Of a stretch of 64,000 bases of DNA, positions 25,632-34,959 are shown in pieces (the first letter of the stretch is position 1; every line of letters starts with the position of its first letter). The stretch spans positions 25,759 to 89,758 of the forward strand of contig NZ_JAAXMM010000019.1 in the NCBI RefSeq assembly GCF_012276985.1, read 5' to 3'. The DNA is from Agrobacterium sp. a22-2 (lineage in GTDB: Bacteria; Pseudomonadota; Alphaproteobacteria; Rhizobiales; Rhizobiaceae). The notes below the pieces were generated by a model, which saw nothing but the letters and a program-made list of their open reading frames with translations, was not told the origin of the DNA and made no database searches. The position numbers and the translations under genes were made by a program.

Positions 25632-26114
25632 TCAGATGCGTTGTTTCACCGTGGCCAAGGCCGAGCGGAAGGCCTTGGCGAAACTTTCGCGATCGTCCGG
25701 ATTGAGAAAAGATCCGACATCGGTGCGCCGTCCCTCGCCGGTCACCAGCATGGAGGTAATGCCGATCTCGTCGTGGCGGCGCACGAAGAAGCGCGCCCAG
25801 AATGGATTGAACCGATGCTCGGTCATGCGGCCCGACGGCGTGAACTTGCGGATCAAAAGACGGGTTCGCGACACCACCACTTCCTCCCGCGCCCGGCCGG
25901 AGCGGTAGTTGAGCAGAAAAGCGCCGTAGAGCAGCAGGAAATCGAGGCCGAAGAACAGGCCGATCGGCCAGGCGCCGGTCATCACGAAGAAAAGCCCGTG
26001 CCCAAGGCAGACCGTGCCGGTCAACAGCAGCAGGATCCGGAAGCCTTTTCGGCCGAGCGAGCGGTGCGGCACGAGTTCGGCTGCAAAAATCGGTTGTTCG
26101 ATCGTCTGGTCCAC
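25632..26114 (-). CDS. DUF2244 membrane protein
   Basis: This 160-aa protein starts at GTG 26114 (GGGAAGG upstream) and has a two-segment membrane hairpin at about 25-66, followed by a conserved soluble domain (VVVSRTRLLIRKFTPSGR ... NPFWARFFV). This is the DUF2244 pattern, common in Alphaproteobacteria but of unknown function. It is divergent from nth with only 37 bp between start codons. Confidence 0.8.
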   Translation of the reverse strand: MDQTIEQPIFAAELVPHRSLGRKGFRILLLLTGTVCLGHGLFFVMTGAWPIGLFFGLDFLLLYGAFLLNYRSGRAREEVVVSRTRLLIRKFTPSGRMTEHRFNPFWARFFVRRHDEIGITSMLVTGEGRRTDVGSFLNPDDRESFAKAFRSALATVKQRI

Positions 26115-26151
26115 GTTGCCTTCCCTTGGCCTGCGCGATTATAGATTGAGG

Positions 26152-26922
26152 ATGACGGTTCCCATCAAGAAATCCAGCACCCAAACTTTGAAAAAGTCAA
26201 ATCCCGCCGCCGCTCGAAAGAAGCAGATGCCGCGCAGCGCCTATTCGAAGGCCGAGCTGGAAGAGATCTTCCGGCGCTTTTCGATCCAGCGGCCGGAGCC
26301 GAAGGGCGAGCTGGAGCATGTCAATCCGTTCACGCTGATCGTCGCCGTGGCGCTGTCGGCCCAGGCCACCGATGCCGGCGTCAACAAGGCGACCCGTGCC
26401 CTGTTCAAGGTGGCCGACACGCCGCAGAAGATGCTGGCGCTCGGTGAGGACACGGTGCGCGACTATATCAAGACCATCGGCCTCTACCGCAACAAGGCCA
26501 AGAACGTCATTGCCCTCTGTCGCCGGCTGATCGACGAGTATGGCGGCGAAGTCCCCATGAGCCGCGAGGAGCTGGTGACGCTGCCCGGTGTCGGCCGCAA
26601 GACCGCCAATGTGGTGATGTCCATGGCCTTCGGCATCCCCACCATGGCGGTCGACACCCATGTCTTCCGCATTGCCAACCGCATCAGGCTGGCACCCGGC
26701 AAGACGCCGGACGAAGTGGAGGACGGGTTGATGCGCATCATCCCGAAACCCTACCTGTTCCATGCCCATCACTGGCTGATCCTGCATGGCCGCTACTGCT
26801 GCAAGGCCCGCAAGCCGGAATGCGAGCGCTGCGTCATTGCCGACATCTGCAAATCGCCGGAAAAGACCTGCGACGTGCCGGCCCCGCTGGTCGAGCTACC
26901 GGCGCAGCTGATCGGCGAATAG
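26152..26922 (+). CDS. nth: Endonuclease III
   Basis: This 256-aa base-excision-repair glycosylase/AP-lyase removes oxidised pyrimidines. It shows the helix-hairpin-helix LPGVGRKTANVV with catalytic Lys150, catalytic Asp168 (AVDTH) and the [4Fe-4S] cysteines Cys217-x6-Cys224-x2-Cys227-x5-Cys233. The basic N-terminal extension (about 28 residues) is longer than in E. coli. The ATG at 26152 has GAGG immediately adjacent, which is too close; an ATG at 26227 would also give a complete enzyme. Its 3' end overlaps the convergent gene by 27 bp. Confidence 0.9.
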   Translation: MTVPIKKSSTQTLKKSNPAAARKKQMPRSAYSKAELEEIFRRFSIQRPEPKGELEHVNPFTLIVAVALSAQATDAGVNKATRALFKVADTPQKMLALGEDTVRDYIKTIGLYRNKAKNVIALCRRLIDEYGGEVPMSREELVTLPGVGRKTANVVMSMAFGIPTMAVDTHVFRIANRIRLAPGKTPDEVEDGLMRIIPKPYLFHAHHWLILHGRYCCKARKPECERCVIADICKSPEKTCDVPAPLVELPAQLIGE

Positions 26923-27621
26923 CGGATCCTTCTTCGACAGCAGCTTGTGCAGGTGCACCATCATGCCGGCGGCAAACAGCGGTGTGAGCAGGTTGACGAT
27001 CGGGATCGCCAGGAAACCGGAGATCACCAGGCCGCCGACGAACACGGTGCCGGAATGCTTGGAGCGGAACAGCCGCGCTTCCGCCGGCGTGCGAAAGCGC
27101 ATAGCGGCGAATTCGAAGAATTCCCGGCCAAGCAGATAGCCGTTGACCAGGAAGAAGGCGATGATGTTGATGCCCGGAACGAAGAGCAGAAACAGCGCGA
27201 TGATATTGCCGATCAGCACGACGCCGAAGAATTTCAGCGATGACAGAAGCGCATCGCCCAGCGGCATGGCCATCCCTGGCGGATCGGTCGGATAGTCCCG
27301 CTTTTCCACAACCTCGGCCACATCGTCGAGGAACAGGCCGGCGATGATCGCCGTCACCGAGGACAGCAGCAGCGCCAAAGCCAGCGCCAGCCCGATACTC
27401 GCCAGAATGCCGAACAGGAATGTCAGCCAGCCGGCCCATTCCGGCATGCCGGTAAAAAATCCGTCAAACATCGGCAGGATGAAGCTGACGAAAAATCCCC
27501 GCAGCGTGAACCACAGACCGAGCAGCACGACGACCGTCAGGCCGATCACCTTCCAGAACACCGAGCGGGTCTCGGGCGCCAGAAGATTGGACAATGCAAG
27601 CCTTGCCGCGTCTAGTATCAT
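26896..27621 (-). CDS. EI24/CysZ-family membrane protein
   Basis: This 241-aa protein has about five membrane segments with the EI24-domain layout, including NIIALFLLFVPGINIIAFFLVNGYLLGREFFEFAAMR split by conserved Pro/Asn turns. The ATG at 27621 has GGAGG 6 bases upstream; the longer frame is not supported. CysZ of this family is a sulfate channel feeding cysteine synthesis, but rhizobial members lack direct evidence and no sulfur genes are near. Confidence 0.75.
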   Translation of the reverse strand: MILDAARLALSNLLAPETRSVFWKVIGLTVVVLLGLWFTLRGFFVSFILPMFDGFFTGMPEWAGWLTFLFGILASIGLALALALLLSSVTAIIAGLFLDDVAEVVEKRDYPTDPPGMAMPLGDALLSSLKFFGVVLIGNIIALFLLFVPGINIIAFFLVNGYLLGREFFEFAAMRFRTPAEARLFRSKHSGTVFVGGLVISGFLAIPIVNLLTPLFAAGMMVHLHKLLSKKDPLFADQLRR

Positions 27622-27712
27622 GTCTGGCCTCCGTTCGACAGCAAGGCTGATGTAGGTTCGCCAAGCGGGCCGGGCAAGGGCGCGCGGAACCGACAATCCG
27701 CCCTTCGTGCGC

Positions 27713-28513
27713 TCAAGGCACCCTGGCAAGCGCCCCGTATAGCTCGGGTCGCCGCTCGCCAAGATAGGGCAGCTCGGCCTTGCAATCGGCATAGGCCTGC
27801 AGGTCGAGGTCGGCAAACAGCAGCGTCTGCCCGCGTCCGGCCCGCGCCAGGATATCGCCATCGGGCGCCGCAATCACCGAGCAGCCCTCATAGTCAAACA
27901 GCGCATCCCGGCCACACAGATCGGCATAGGCGACAAAAACCTGATTCTCCATCGCCCGGCTCGGCACCATCATTTCCGACACCCGCCTGTTGTTGGGCGA
28001 GGCAGGAAGGGCTGTCGGCACGATCAGCAGGTCGGCACCGGCAAGCGCCAGATGCCTTGCCATTTCGGGAAACTCGACATCGTAGCAGATCAGCAACCCG
28101 GCCTTCAGTCCGCCCAGATCGAAAACATGCGGGGCGGCATCGGACGGCCTGAAGACAGCCTTTTCCATCGGCCCGTAGAGATGGCATTTGCGATAGAATT
28201 CGGCGGATCGGCTGCGCTGCACAACAACGGCGGTATTATAGATGTCCGCACCGTCACGTTCCGGAAAGCCGGCGCAGATTGCCAGCCCGGACCGATCCGC
28301 CAGCCCCTGCAAACGTGACACGATCTCCCCGTCGCGCGGCTGCGCTATGATCTTTATCGTCTCGCCCAGCCCGTATCCGGTCACCGAGAGTTCCGGCGAA
28401 ACCAGCAAACTCACCCCCGCTGCGACGGAGGCCGCGGCAGCTTGTTCGATTGTCTTGAGATTGCCGTCGATATCGCCGAGGGCGGCCTGCATCTGCAGGA
28501 GAGCTATGCGCAT
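27713..28513 (-). CDS. Carbon-nitrogen hydrolase (nitrilase superfamily)
   Basis: This 266-aa amidase-type hydrolase carries the catalytic triad Glu41 (SPELSVTGY), Lys109 (YRKCHLYG) and Cys143 (LLICYDVEFPE). Length and motifs fit single-domain amidases acting on small amides or carbamoyl compounds in the cytoplasm. It lies 82 bp downstream of the Sel1 gene on the same strand and could be cotranscribed, but its role in the secretion cluster is not evident. Confidence 0.85.
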   Translation of the reverse strand: MRIALLQMQAALGDIDGNLKTIEQAAAASVAAGVSLLVSPELSVTGYGLGETIKIIAQPRDGEIVSRLQGLADRSGLAICAGFPERDGADIYNTAVVVQRSRSAEFYRKCHLYGPMEKAVFRPSDAAPHVFDLGGLKAGLLICYDVEFPEMARHLALAGADLLIVPTALPASPNNRRVSEMMVPSRAMENQVFVAYADLCGRDALFDYEGCSVIAAPDGDILARAGRGQTLLFADLDLQAYADCKAELPYLGERRPELYGALARVP

Positions 28514-28595
28514 ACGTTACTTCCTGCAGATGTCTCCGGTCGCCCATCATGAAACAGCGGCGGGAAAAGCGCAATCGCATGACCGATGGACCGCG

Positions 28596-29921
28596 TCAGG
28601 CCACCCGGGAGGCTTGGCTGTTTTCCATGCGCTGCAGCAGCTGGCGGCACAGGGCATCCTCGAGATCCGCCCCCTGCTGGAGGACCCGACGGGCCGCATC
28701 CGGCTCGGGCGGATTGGCATGGAAGCAGTAGAATTCGCCGAGCGCCGACAGGGCTGCCAGGTCGCCGGCGGCAAGCGCATCCTCAAGCAGCGCCCGCGCC
28801 GCGGCAAGATCCACCGGGCCGCCGATACCCTTCATCAGGAAACGTCCGAGATTGATCATCGCGATGGTATGGCCGCTACGCGCCGCCATGGCGAACCAGT
28901 GCCGGGCCTGCTGATGGTTCTCGCTGACCTCAGCCGCACCCGTCGCAGCGGCCACCGCCATCTGGAACTGTGCGGCCGTATCGCCGCAAAGGGCGGCCTT
29001 TTCGAGCCAGAACAAGGCCTCGACCGCATCCGCAGCGACGTCGATCCCGTGCCGATAGCGCTGCTCCAGATCGCGGCACGCCCGCCGGTCCCCCATGCGC
29101 CCAAGGGTCGACAGCCAGCGAATGCCGCGGGCCTTGTCGGCATCGGTTCGTCCGGGCGCAAGATAGACTTTCGCAAGCTCCTCGATCGAAGCGCGATAGC
29201 CCTTGAGGGCGCAGGAATGCAGAAGCCGCAGCGCGCCGCGTTCATCCTGTTCGCCGCCAAGACCTTTCAGCAATTGCAGGGCCAGATAGTGCCGTGCCGT
29301 CAGGTTGCCGCCGTCCGAGGCAATCCGGAAATGCAGCCGTGCCGCCGGATAGTCCGGCTCACCGACATGGCCGCCGGCCAAAAGCGTTCCAAGACCGAGA
29401 TGCGCCTCGATCTGGCCCGCCCCGGCCGCCGGTCGGTAATAGCCAAGCGCCGTCTGCGCGCAGACCTCGCCACCGATGCCGGAGGCGAAGAGATAGCCGG
29501 CCAGCGCCATGCCATCGACATTGCCGGCCTCTGCGGCTTTCAGCGCATAGGCCCGCGCCGCCTCGGGCTCGGCGGCCAGTCTTGCCGCACCCCGATAGAG
29601 CCGTGCGGCAGCCGGCGAAGAACCAAGGGCCGGATGCGGTGTCAGAAGATAAAGCCGGGCAAGCAGCGCCATGGCGGGTATGAAGCCCGCGTCGGCGGCC
29701 GATTTCGCCCAGTGCCGCGCCATCGACAGGTCGCAGATCACGCCCTTGCCGCTTTCGTAGAGTCGGGCCAGTTCATAGGCCGCCTCGGCATGCCCGGCCT
29801 TGGCGGCACGGGTCAGCAGACCGGCGGCCTGCGCCCGTCTGCCGCTGGCAAGCTTTGCCTTGGCGCGGCGAAACCGGAAGGCGGCTGCCCATTGGGTTGT
29901 GAGCCCGGGATTGAGCGTCAT
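28596..29921 (-). CDS. Sel1-repeat protein co-translated with the type I secretion adaptor
   Basis: This 441-aa protein consists almost wholly of about nine Sel1-like helical repeats, for example AAKAGHAEAAYELARLYESG, AAEAGNVDGMALAGYLFASG and AARSGHTIAMINLGRFLMKG. There is no signal peptide or membrane segment, so it should be cytoplasmic. Its start overlaps the HlyD stop by 4 bp, so it is translationally coupled to the export apparatus. Sel1 repeats mediate protein-protein contacts; I infer a role as a substrate chaperone or assembly factor for secretion or glycosylation. Confidence 0.8.
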   Translation of the reverse strand: MTLNPGLTTQWAAAFRFRRAKAKLASGRRAQAAGLLTRAAKAGHAEAAYELARLYESGKGVICDLSMARHWAKSAADAGFIPAMALLARLYLLTPHPALGSSPAAARLYRGAARLAAEPEAARAYALKAAEAGNVDGMALAGYLFASGIGGEVCAQTALGYYRPAAGAGQIEAHLGLGTLLAGGHVGEPDYPAARLHFRIASDGGNLTARHYLALQLLKGLGGEQDERGALRLLHSCALKGYRASIEELAKVYLAPGRTDADKARGIRWLSTLGRMGDRRACRDLEQRYRHGIDVAADAVEALFWLEKAALCGDTAAQFQMAVAAATGAAEVSENHQQARHWFAMAARSGHTIAMINLGRFLMKGIGGPVDLAAARALLEDALAAGDLAALSALGEFYCFHANPPEPDAARRVLQQGADLEDALCRQLLQRMENSQASRVA

Positions 29922-31270
29922 GGCTCCCGCATGCCTTCCGTCACCACCGGAACGACGCGGTCGAACAGATAGGCCGCCACGGTCTGGTCCCCGACCACTA
30001 CGTCGGCCGTCAGCGTCATGCCGGCAATCAGCCGGAAGTCGGACGGATGGGTCTTCAGCGTCGGATCGATGATGTCGATCTTGGCCAGATAGACGGACCG
30101 GTCGGCGCTATTGCCCTGCGACACCGTCAGGCTGTCGGCGCTGATCGTGCGGACCCGGCCGCGTAGCGAGCCATGGCGCGCATAGGGCCAAGCATCGAGC
30201 TTGATCTCGACCTCCTGGCCGACCTGGATATACCCCTGCTCCTGGGTGGAGATTTCCGCTTCGACCTCAAGATCCGAATCGGCCGGCACGAGGATGAACA
30301 TCTTTTGCGCCGTCTCGACCACCGAGCCGATTGAGATATCGCCGATCTGCAGCACCACCGCATCCTGCGGCGCGCGAAGGCCGATCAGATCATGGCGCTT
30401 GTCGGCCTTGGACAGCTGTTCCAGCGCCGTATTCAGCTTGCCCTCCTGGGTGACCAGCATGGACATGGCATCGGAACGCCATTGCTGGACATAGTTCTCC
30501 TCCTGGGCCTTCAGAGCGCCAAGCTCGTGAACATTGCTCTGCAGCTGTCCGTCAAGCTCGGCGATCGTGCTTTGCACGTCAAGCCTGAGGTCGGCCGCCT
30601 GCAGCGCATCGGCACGGCTGGCAAACTTCTTCTTGACCAGCTCGGCCTTCATCGCCTCGCTTTCCTGGCTGAGCGCCAGCCGCTGGCGATAGAGGTCCAG
30701 TTCCGATTGCAGCTGCGCCCGATTGGTGGAGAGAGCCGCCGACCGGCTGCGATAGCTCTCAAGCGCCGCCCGGTACTGGGACCGCCGCGCCTGGAAAAAC
30801 CGCCGCTGCAGCAGGCTGAAACTGTCGCCGTCGGCGGGAAGATAGTCGGTGCCGTCGATCTCGCTGCGCAGTCGCAGGACTTCGGCCGTAAGGCTTGCCA
30901 CTTCGCGGCGAATAGTGGTCTGGTCGGCCTGCGAGAACGTCGGATCCAGCGTCGCCAGCATATCGCCGGCCTTCACCACCTGTCCTTCGCGCACATGGAT
31001 CTGCCGGATGATCGAAGTCTCGAGCGGCTGCACGACCGTATGCGGCGCCTGCGAGGCGACGCGTCCCTTGGCGCTGACGACCCGCTCGATCGGCATGACC
31101 ACGGCAAGGCCGATGGCGCAGGCGATCAGGGCGGCAAGAGCTGTGATGGTCAGCCGCGCGCTGCGCGGCGGCGTCGCATGCAGGATCCCGGCGCTTTCCG
31201 ACAGAAACTCCGCCGTCGTGCGCACCGCATAGCGGTGTTCGTCAGGCGACAGCGATAAGGTCTTGGTCAT
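29918..31270 (-). CDS. Type I secretion membrane-fusion protein (HlyD family)
   Basis: This 450-aa protein has one membrane anchor at about 42-66, a biotinyl-lipoyl-like strand pair (VVSAKGRVASQAPHTVVQPLE ... VREGQVVKAGDMLATLD), a long periplasmic coiled-coil (about 115-300) and a C-terminal beta-barrel region. It links the ABC exporter to a TolC-type outer-membrane channel. I chose the ATG at 31270, which overlaps the end of the exporter gene by 29 bp; the frame extends to 31351 without added conserved sequence. No TolC homologue is encoded in the window. Confidence 0.88.
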   Translation of the reverse strand: MTKTLSLSPDEHRYAVRTTAEFLSESAGILHATPPRSARLTITALAALIACAIGLAVVMPIERVVSAKGRVASQAPHTVVQPLETSIIRQIHVREGQVVKAGDMLATLDPTFSQADQTTIRREVASLTAEVLRLRSEIDGTDYLPADGDSFSLLQRRFFQARRSQYRAALESYRSRSAALSTNRAQLQSELDLYRQRLALSQESEAMKAELVKKKFASRADALQAADLRLDVQSTIAELDGQLQSNVHELGALKAQEENYVQQWRSDAMSMLVTQEGKLNTALEQLSKADKRHDLIGLRAPQDAVVLQIGDISIGSVVETAQKMFILVPADSDLEVEAEISTQEQGYIQVGQEVEIKLDAWPYARHGSLRGRVRTISADSLTVSQGNSADRSVYLAKIDIIDPTLKTHPSDFRLIAGMTLTADVVVGDQTVAAYLFDRVVPVVTEGMREP

Positions 31271-33455
31271 GGTCAATTCCTGGGCCGAGATGCCGGTTCT
31301 GCTGGTTCCACAAATGGCGATAGTCGGTCGAGCGGCGCAGCAATTCGCCATGGGTGCCGCAATCCTTCAGGTGCCCGCGATCGAGCACCAGGATCTGGTC
31401 GCAATCGACCAGCGACGACAGCCGATGCGAGATCATCAACACGGTGCGCCCGGCGGCAATACGCTGCAGGTTGCGCAGGATGATCGCCTCGCTTTCCGGG
31501 TCGAGCGCGCTGGTCGCCTCGTCGAAAACCAGGACTGGCGGATTGGCGACAAGGGCGCGGGCGATCGCCAGGCGCTGGCGCTGGCCGCCGGATAGGTTAC
31601 TGGCATGCTCCTCCAGCATCGTGTCATAGCCGCGCGGCAGCCGTTCGATGAATTCGTCGGCGCCGGCCAGTTGCGCCGCCTCGACCATTTCCTCCGGCGA
31701 CGCATCGGGCTTGCCGACCAGAATATTGTCGCGGATCGAACCGCGGAACAGGAAACTGTCTTGCAGGACCACACCGATATGGGTGCGCAGGTGGTAGAGC
31801 TCGATTTCGCGCAGCTCCACGCCATCGATGCGGATCAGGCCGCTATAGTTCTGGTGCAGCCCCTGTAAGAGCCGGGTGATCGTCGTCTTGCCCGAGCCGC
31901 TGCGGCCCATGGCGCCGACGATGCTGCCCGACCTGATGCCAAAGCTGACCGCATCGAGCGCTGGCGAGGCCGTGCCGGGATAGGCGAAACGCACCCCTTC
32001 GAACTCGATGCGCCCGGCGATCTTGGGTCGCACGCCCGCCTCGCGCCGCGCCTCGGGCGCCACATTGACGATGGAGGCCACCTGCTTGAGAGCGCCGCGC
32101 GCCTCTTCGAGCTGCTGCATCATGCCCGCCATCTGCACCATCGGCTGGGTGGCGCGCATGGCGATCATGGTGAAGGCCACCAGCGTTCCGGTCATCACCG
32201 CCTGCTGGTCGGTGATCGCCATATAGGCCCCGATGCACAGCGACCCGGCATAGATCAGCTTTTCGAGCGGCGCCAGCAGGGTCTGCGGCTGGTTGGCCAG
32301 CGTCAGAAGTTCCGTCTGCCGCTTGACCGATTCGGCCACCCGCTGATCCCATTCGCGCCGCTTGCGGCCTTCGAGCGCCAGCGACTTGATGGTGCGGATG
32401 CCGTTGATCGTCTCGATCAGCATCGAGGTACGGCGATGCTCGCTGTTCATCACCTCGCCATAGGCGCGGCGCACCGGCCCCATATAGGCAAACAGCACGA
32501 GGCTCATCAGCACGGCAATGCCGATCACCCAGAAGGTCAGCGCCGGGCTCAGCATGAACATGGCCGGCACGAGAACCAGCAGAGACAGCATGTCGAGCAT
32601 GGCGCCGAACAGCTGGCCGGTGATGAAGGTGCGAAGCCGCCGCGCCTCGCCGAGCCGGTGCACGATGCCGCCGGTGGCATTCTGCTCGAAGAACTCGATG
32701 GGCAGCCGCGACAGCCGGTCGAAGATATGCAGATTGACCCGCACCTCGAGCTTTGCCGTGGCAATCGCCGTGACCGAGCGCCGGAGATAGCCGAGCACCA
32801 TGTCGAACACCAGCACGACGGCAATTGCCAGCGCCATCAGCGTCAGGGTCGACACCCGGTGATGGACGAGAACCCGGTCGATGACCACCATGTAGAGCAG
32901 CGACGGCACGATCGCCAGGACGCCGAGCGCCATGGCGGAAATGAAGATATCGCGGACCAGCCGCTTTTCCCGGAACACCTGTCGGGCAAGCCAGGCGAAG
33001 CTGAAATCCTCCTGCTCGGCCTCGACGGCCGCCTCTTTCTTCAACAGCAGAACCGAACCGTCCCAGGCCTCGGTCAGGCGCAGCTCATCGACCACAAGCC
33101 GTGGCGCGCGCGGATCGGCCGGATCGCGCAAGACCATTTGAGGCGTGTCGCGATCGTCGATGAAACGGTCGAAAACCAGGATGGTGCCGTCCTTCAGCCG
33201 GATCAGCGCCGAAACGTCGCCCTCAAGGCGCGTGAGAATCTTCCAGGACAGGCGGATCGGCTTGGCTTTCAGACCATGTTCGGCTGCGATTTGCGCGAGC
33301 GCGGTAAAACTCGGGTCGAAGCCTTGGTCCCCGAAATCCCGACGCAACTGCTCGACCGACAGCGACAGCCCAAGCCGTTGCGCCGCCACAACCAATGCAG
33401 CAAAAGCGGACCCGGCATTGTCTTCCGCCGCCAAATCCCTTTCCTGTACATCCAT
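31242..33455 (-). CDS. Type I secretion ABC exporter with C39-like N-terminal domain
   Basis: This 737-aa exporter has three parts. Residues 1-140 resemble a C39 peptidase but lack its catalytic Cys, i.e. a C39-like domain as in HlyB that recognises RTX substrates without cutting. Residues about 165-440 form the six-segment membrane domain. Residues about 480-720 form the ATPase with Walker A GRSGSGKTT, signature LSGGQRQR and Walker B VLVFDEATSALD. GAGG precedes the ATG by 8 bases. The nearest plausible cargo is the 1,529-aa repeat protein at 42020-46609. Confidence 0.88.
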   Translation of the reverse strand: MDVQERDLAAEDNAGSAFAALVVAAQRLGLSLSVEQLRRDFGDQGFDPSFTALAQIAAEHGLKAKPIRLSWKILTRLEGDVSALIRLKDGTILVFDRFIDDRDTPQMVLRDPADPRAPRLVVDELRLTEAWDGSVLLLKKEAAVEAEQEDFSFAWLARQVFREKRLVRDIFISAMALGVLAIVPSLLYMVVIDRVLVHHRVSTLTLMALAIAVVLVFDMVLGYLRRSVTAIATAKLEVRVNLHIFDRLSRLPIEFFEQNATGGIVHRLGEARRLRTFITGQLFGAMLDMLSLLVLVPAMFMLSPALTFWVIGIAVLMSLVLFAYMGPVRRAYGEVMNSEHRRTSMLIETINGIRTIKSLALEGRKRREWDQRVAESVKRQTELLTLANQPQTLLAPLEKLIYAGSLCIGAYMAITDQQAVMTGTLVAFTMIAMRATQPMVQMAGMMQQLEEARGALKQVASIVNVAPEARREAGVRPKIAGRIEFEGVRFAYPGTASPALDAVSFGIRSGSIVGAMGRSGSGKTTITRLLQGLHQNYSGLIRIDGVELREIELYHLRTHIGVVLQDSFLFRGSIRDNILVGKPDASPEEMVEAAQLAGADEFIERLPRGYDTMLEEHASNLSGGQRQRLAIARALVANPPVLVFDEATSALDPESEAIILRNLQRIAAGRTVLMISHRLSSLVDCDQILVLDRGHLKDCGTHGELLRRSTDYRHLWNQQNRHLGPGIDHDQDLIAVA

Positions 33456-33753
33456 GGAACGAACCTCACCCTAATTACAGCTGTCGGAATCACAGCCCAT
33501 GCGCACCCGTAAAGGAGACGCATCAAGCCGTTTTAAGACGGACTGATGGCCCCATCACAGCCGACCCTAGGCAGGCAAGCTTTCGCGATGCTGGAGTGAT
33601 CGGCCTTTCTCGGCAATAACTGCTCAAGCCATGCCACGGTGCATAACCGCCGGGTTCGGCGATCATGCGATTCCTTTTGTCCATGAAGCGCTTTAGGTTC
33701 GACGGGCCGAGAATCAGGCCGCCCGGCAGGTATGAACAGCAAAAGCCAAAGCC
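33456..33753. other. Divergent promoter region between the secretion operon and the GT4 gene
   Basis: This 298-bp stretch separates the starts of the ABC exporter (minus) and the GT4 gene (plus). It should contain both promoters, but I find no convincing -35/-10 pair, sigma-54 site or strong operator, and no small gene. Confidence 0.45.
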
Positions 33754-34959
33754 ATGACAGCACCAAGCCGGAAAAGACCGATCATTATCCACTGGGGCAT
33801 TTCCAGCTTTTTCGGATGGGGCATCTACGGCCTCAATCTGGCGCTCAACTGGTCGAACGATCCTGAGTTGGAGCCGGCCAGTTCCTTCCCGCTGCAGAAG
33901 GACCAGATCGTCGTCGATCCTTTGCGCCAGAGGGCGCTCGCTGGCTTTACCGCAAGCTCCGCCGACCTGGTCCGCAAGCTTCAGGAAAACGCCGGCAAGC
34001 AGATCTCGGTCAACGTTCCGGTTTTGGGCGCCCTCGGCAATGATTTCCAGATGGCGTCCGGCGCCCACAATGTGACGCTTTCCGGCAGCCCGACCATCGG
34101 CGTGGTGTTTTTCGAACTGCCGCAATTGAGCGCCCAGACGCTGGATCGCGCCCGGTCCCTGCCGCTGATCGTCGCCGGATCGACCTGGAACGAAGACATC
34201 CTGCGCGCCCATGGGCTGACCAATGTCACGACGGTGATCCAGGGTATCGACCAGACGCTGTTTCACCCCGCCCAGAAACAGGGCGTGCTGGCCGATCGCT
34301 TCCTGGTGTTTTCGGGCGGCAAGCTGGAACTGCGCAAGGGCCAGGATCTGGTGGTCGCCGCTTTCGCGCGGTTCGCCAGGCGCCATCCGGACGCATTGCT
34401 GGTCAGCGCCTGGCATAGCCCCTGGCCACAATTTGCCCTGACCCTCAACGAATCCGGCAAGACGGCGCCGCTTTCCCTGAACGACAAGGGCGGCATCGAC
34501 CAGGCCGCCTGGATTGCCGCCAACGGGATCGCCCCATCGCAATTCATCGACCTCGGGCCGGTGCCCAATGCGCTGATGCCACCGATCCTGCGGGAAATGG
34601 ACGTGGCGCTGTTCCCGAACCGCAGCGAAGGCGGCACCAATCTGGTGGCGATGGAATGCATGGCCTGCGGCGTGCCGACCATTCTCTCGGCCAATACAGG
34701 CCATCTCGACCTGATCGACGGCCGCAACTGCTATGCGCTGGAAAACCAGGCCGCGGTCGCCGGTGCCGGAAGCGGTGTCGGCGCGGTGGCAGGTTGGGGA
34801 GACAGCAGTGTCGACGAAATCGAGGATGCGCTGGAGCGCGCCTATACCGACCGCAACGACGCAAGGCGCCGCGCCGAACGGGGGGCGGCCAAGATCGCCG
34901 GCCTGACCTGGTCGCGCACCGCCGATGCCATGAAGCGCATCGTCAAATCCTACGGCTGA
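33754..34959 (+). CDS. Glycosyltransferase, GT4-like
   Basis: This 401-aa GT-B-fold enzyme has the N-terminal acceptor half (HWGISSFFGWGIYGLNLAL) and a C-terminal nucleotide-sugar half with FSGGKLELRKGQDLVVAAF and the donor-binding stretch FPNRSEGGTNLVAMECMACGVPT (GT4-type EX7E pattern approximately at residues 290-302). No signal or membrane segment is visible. Its ribosome-binding site is weak. It is convergent with the TPR-glycosyltransferase gene and overlaps its end by 10 bp. The acceptor may be the same surface product handled by the neighbours. Confidence 0.82.
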   Translation: MTAPSRKRPIIIHWGISSFFGWGIYGLNLALNWSNDPELEPASSFPLQKDQIVVDPLRQRALAGFTASSADLVRKLQENAGKQISVNVPVLGALGNDFQMASGAHNVTLSGSPTIGVVFFELPQLSAQTLDRARSLPLIVAGSTWNEDILRAHGLTNVTTVIQGIDQTLFHPAQKQGVLADRFLVFSGGKLELRKGQDLVVAAFARFARRHPDALLVSAWHSPWPQFALTLNESGKTAPLSLNDKGGIDQAAWIAANGIAPSQFIDLGPVPNALMPPILREMDVALFPNRSEGGTNLVAMECMACGVPTILSANTGHLDLIDGRNCYALENQAAVAGAGSGVGAVAGWGDSSVDEIEDALERAYTDRNDARRRAERGAAKIAGLTWSRTADAMKRIVKSYG

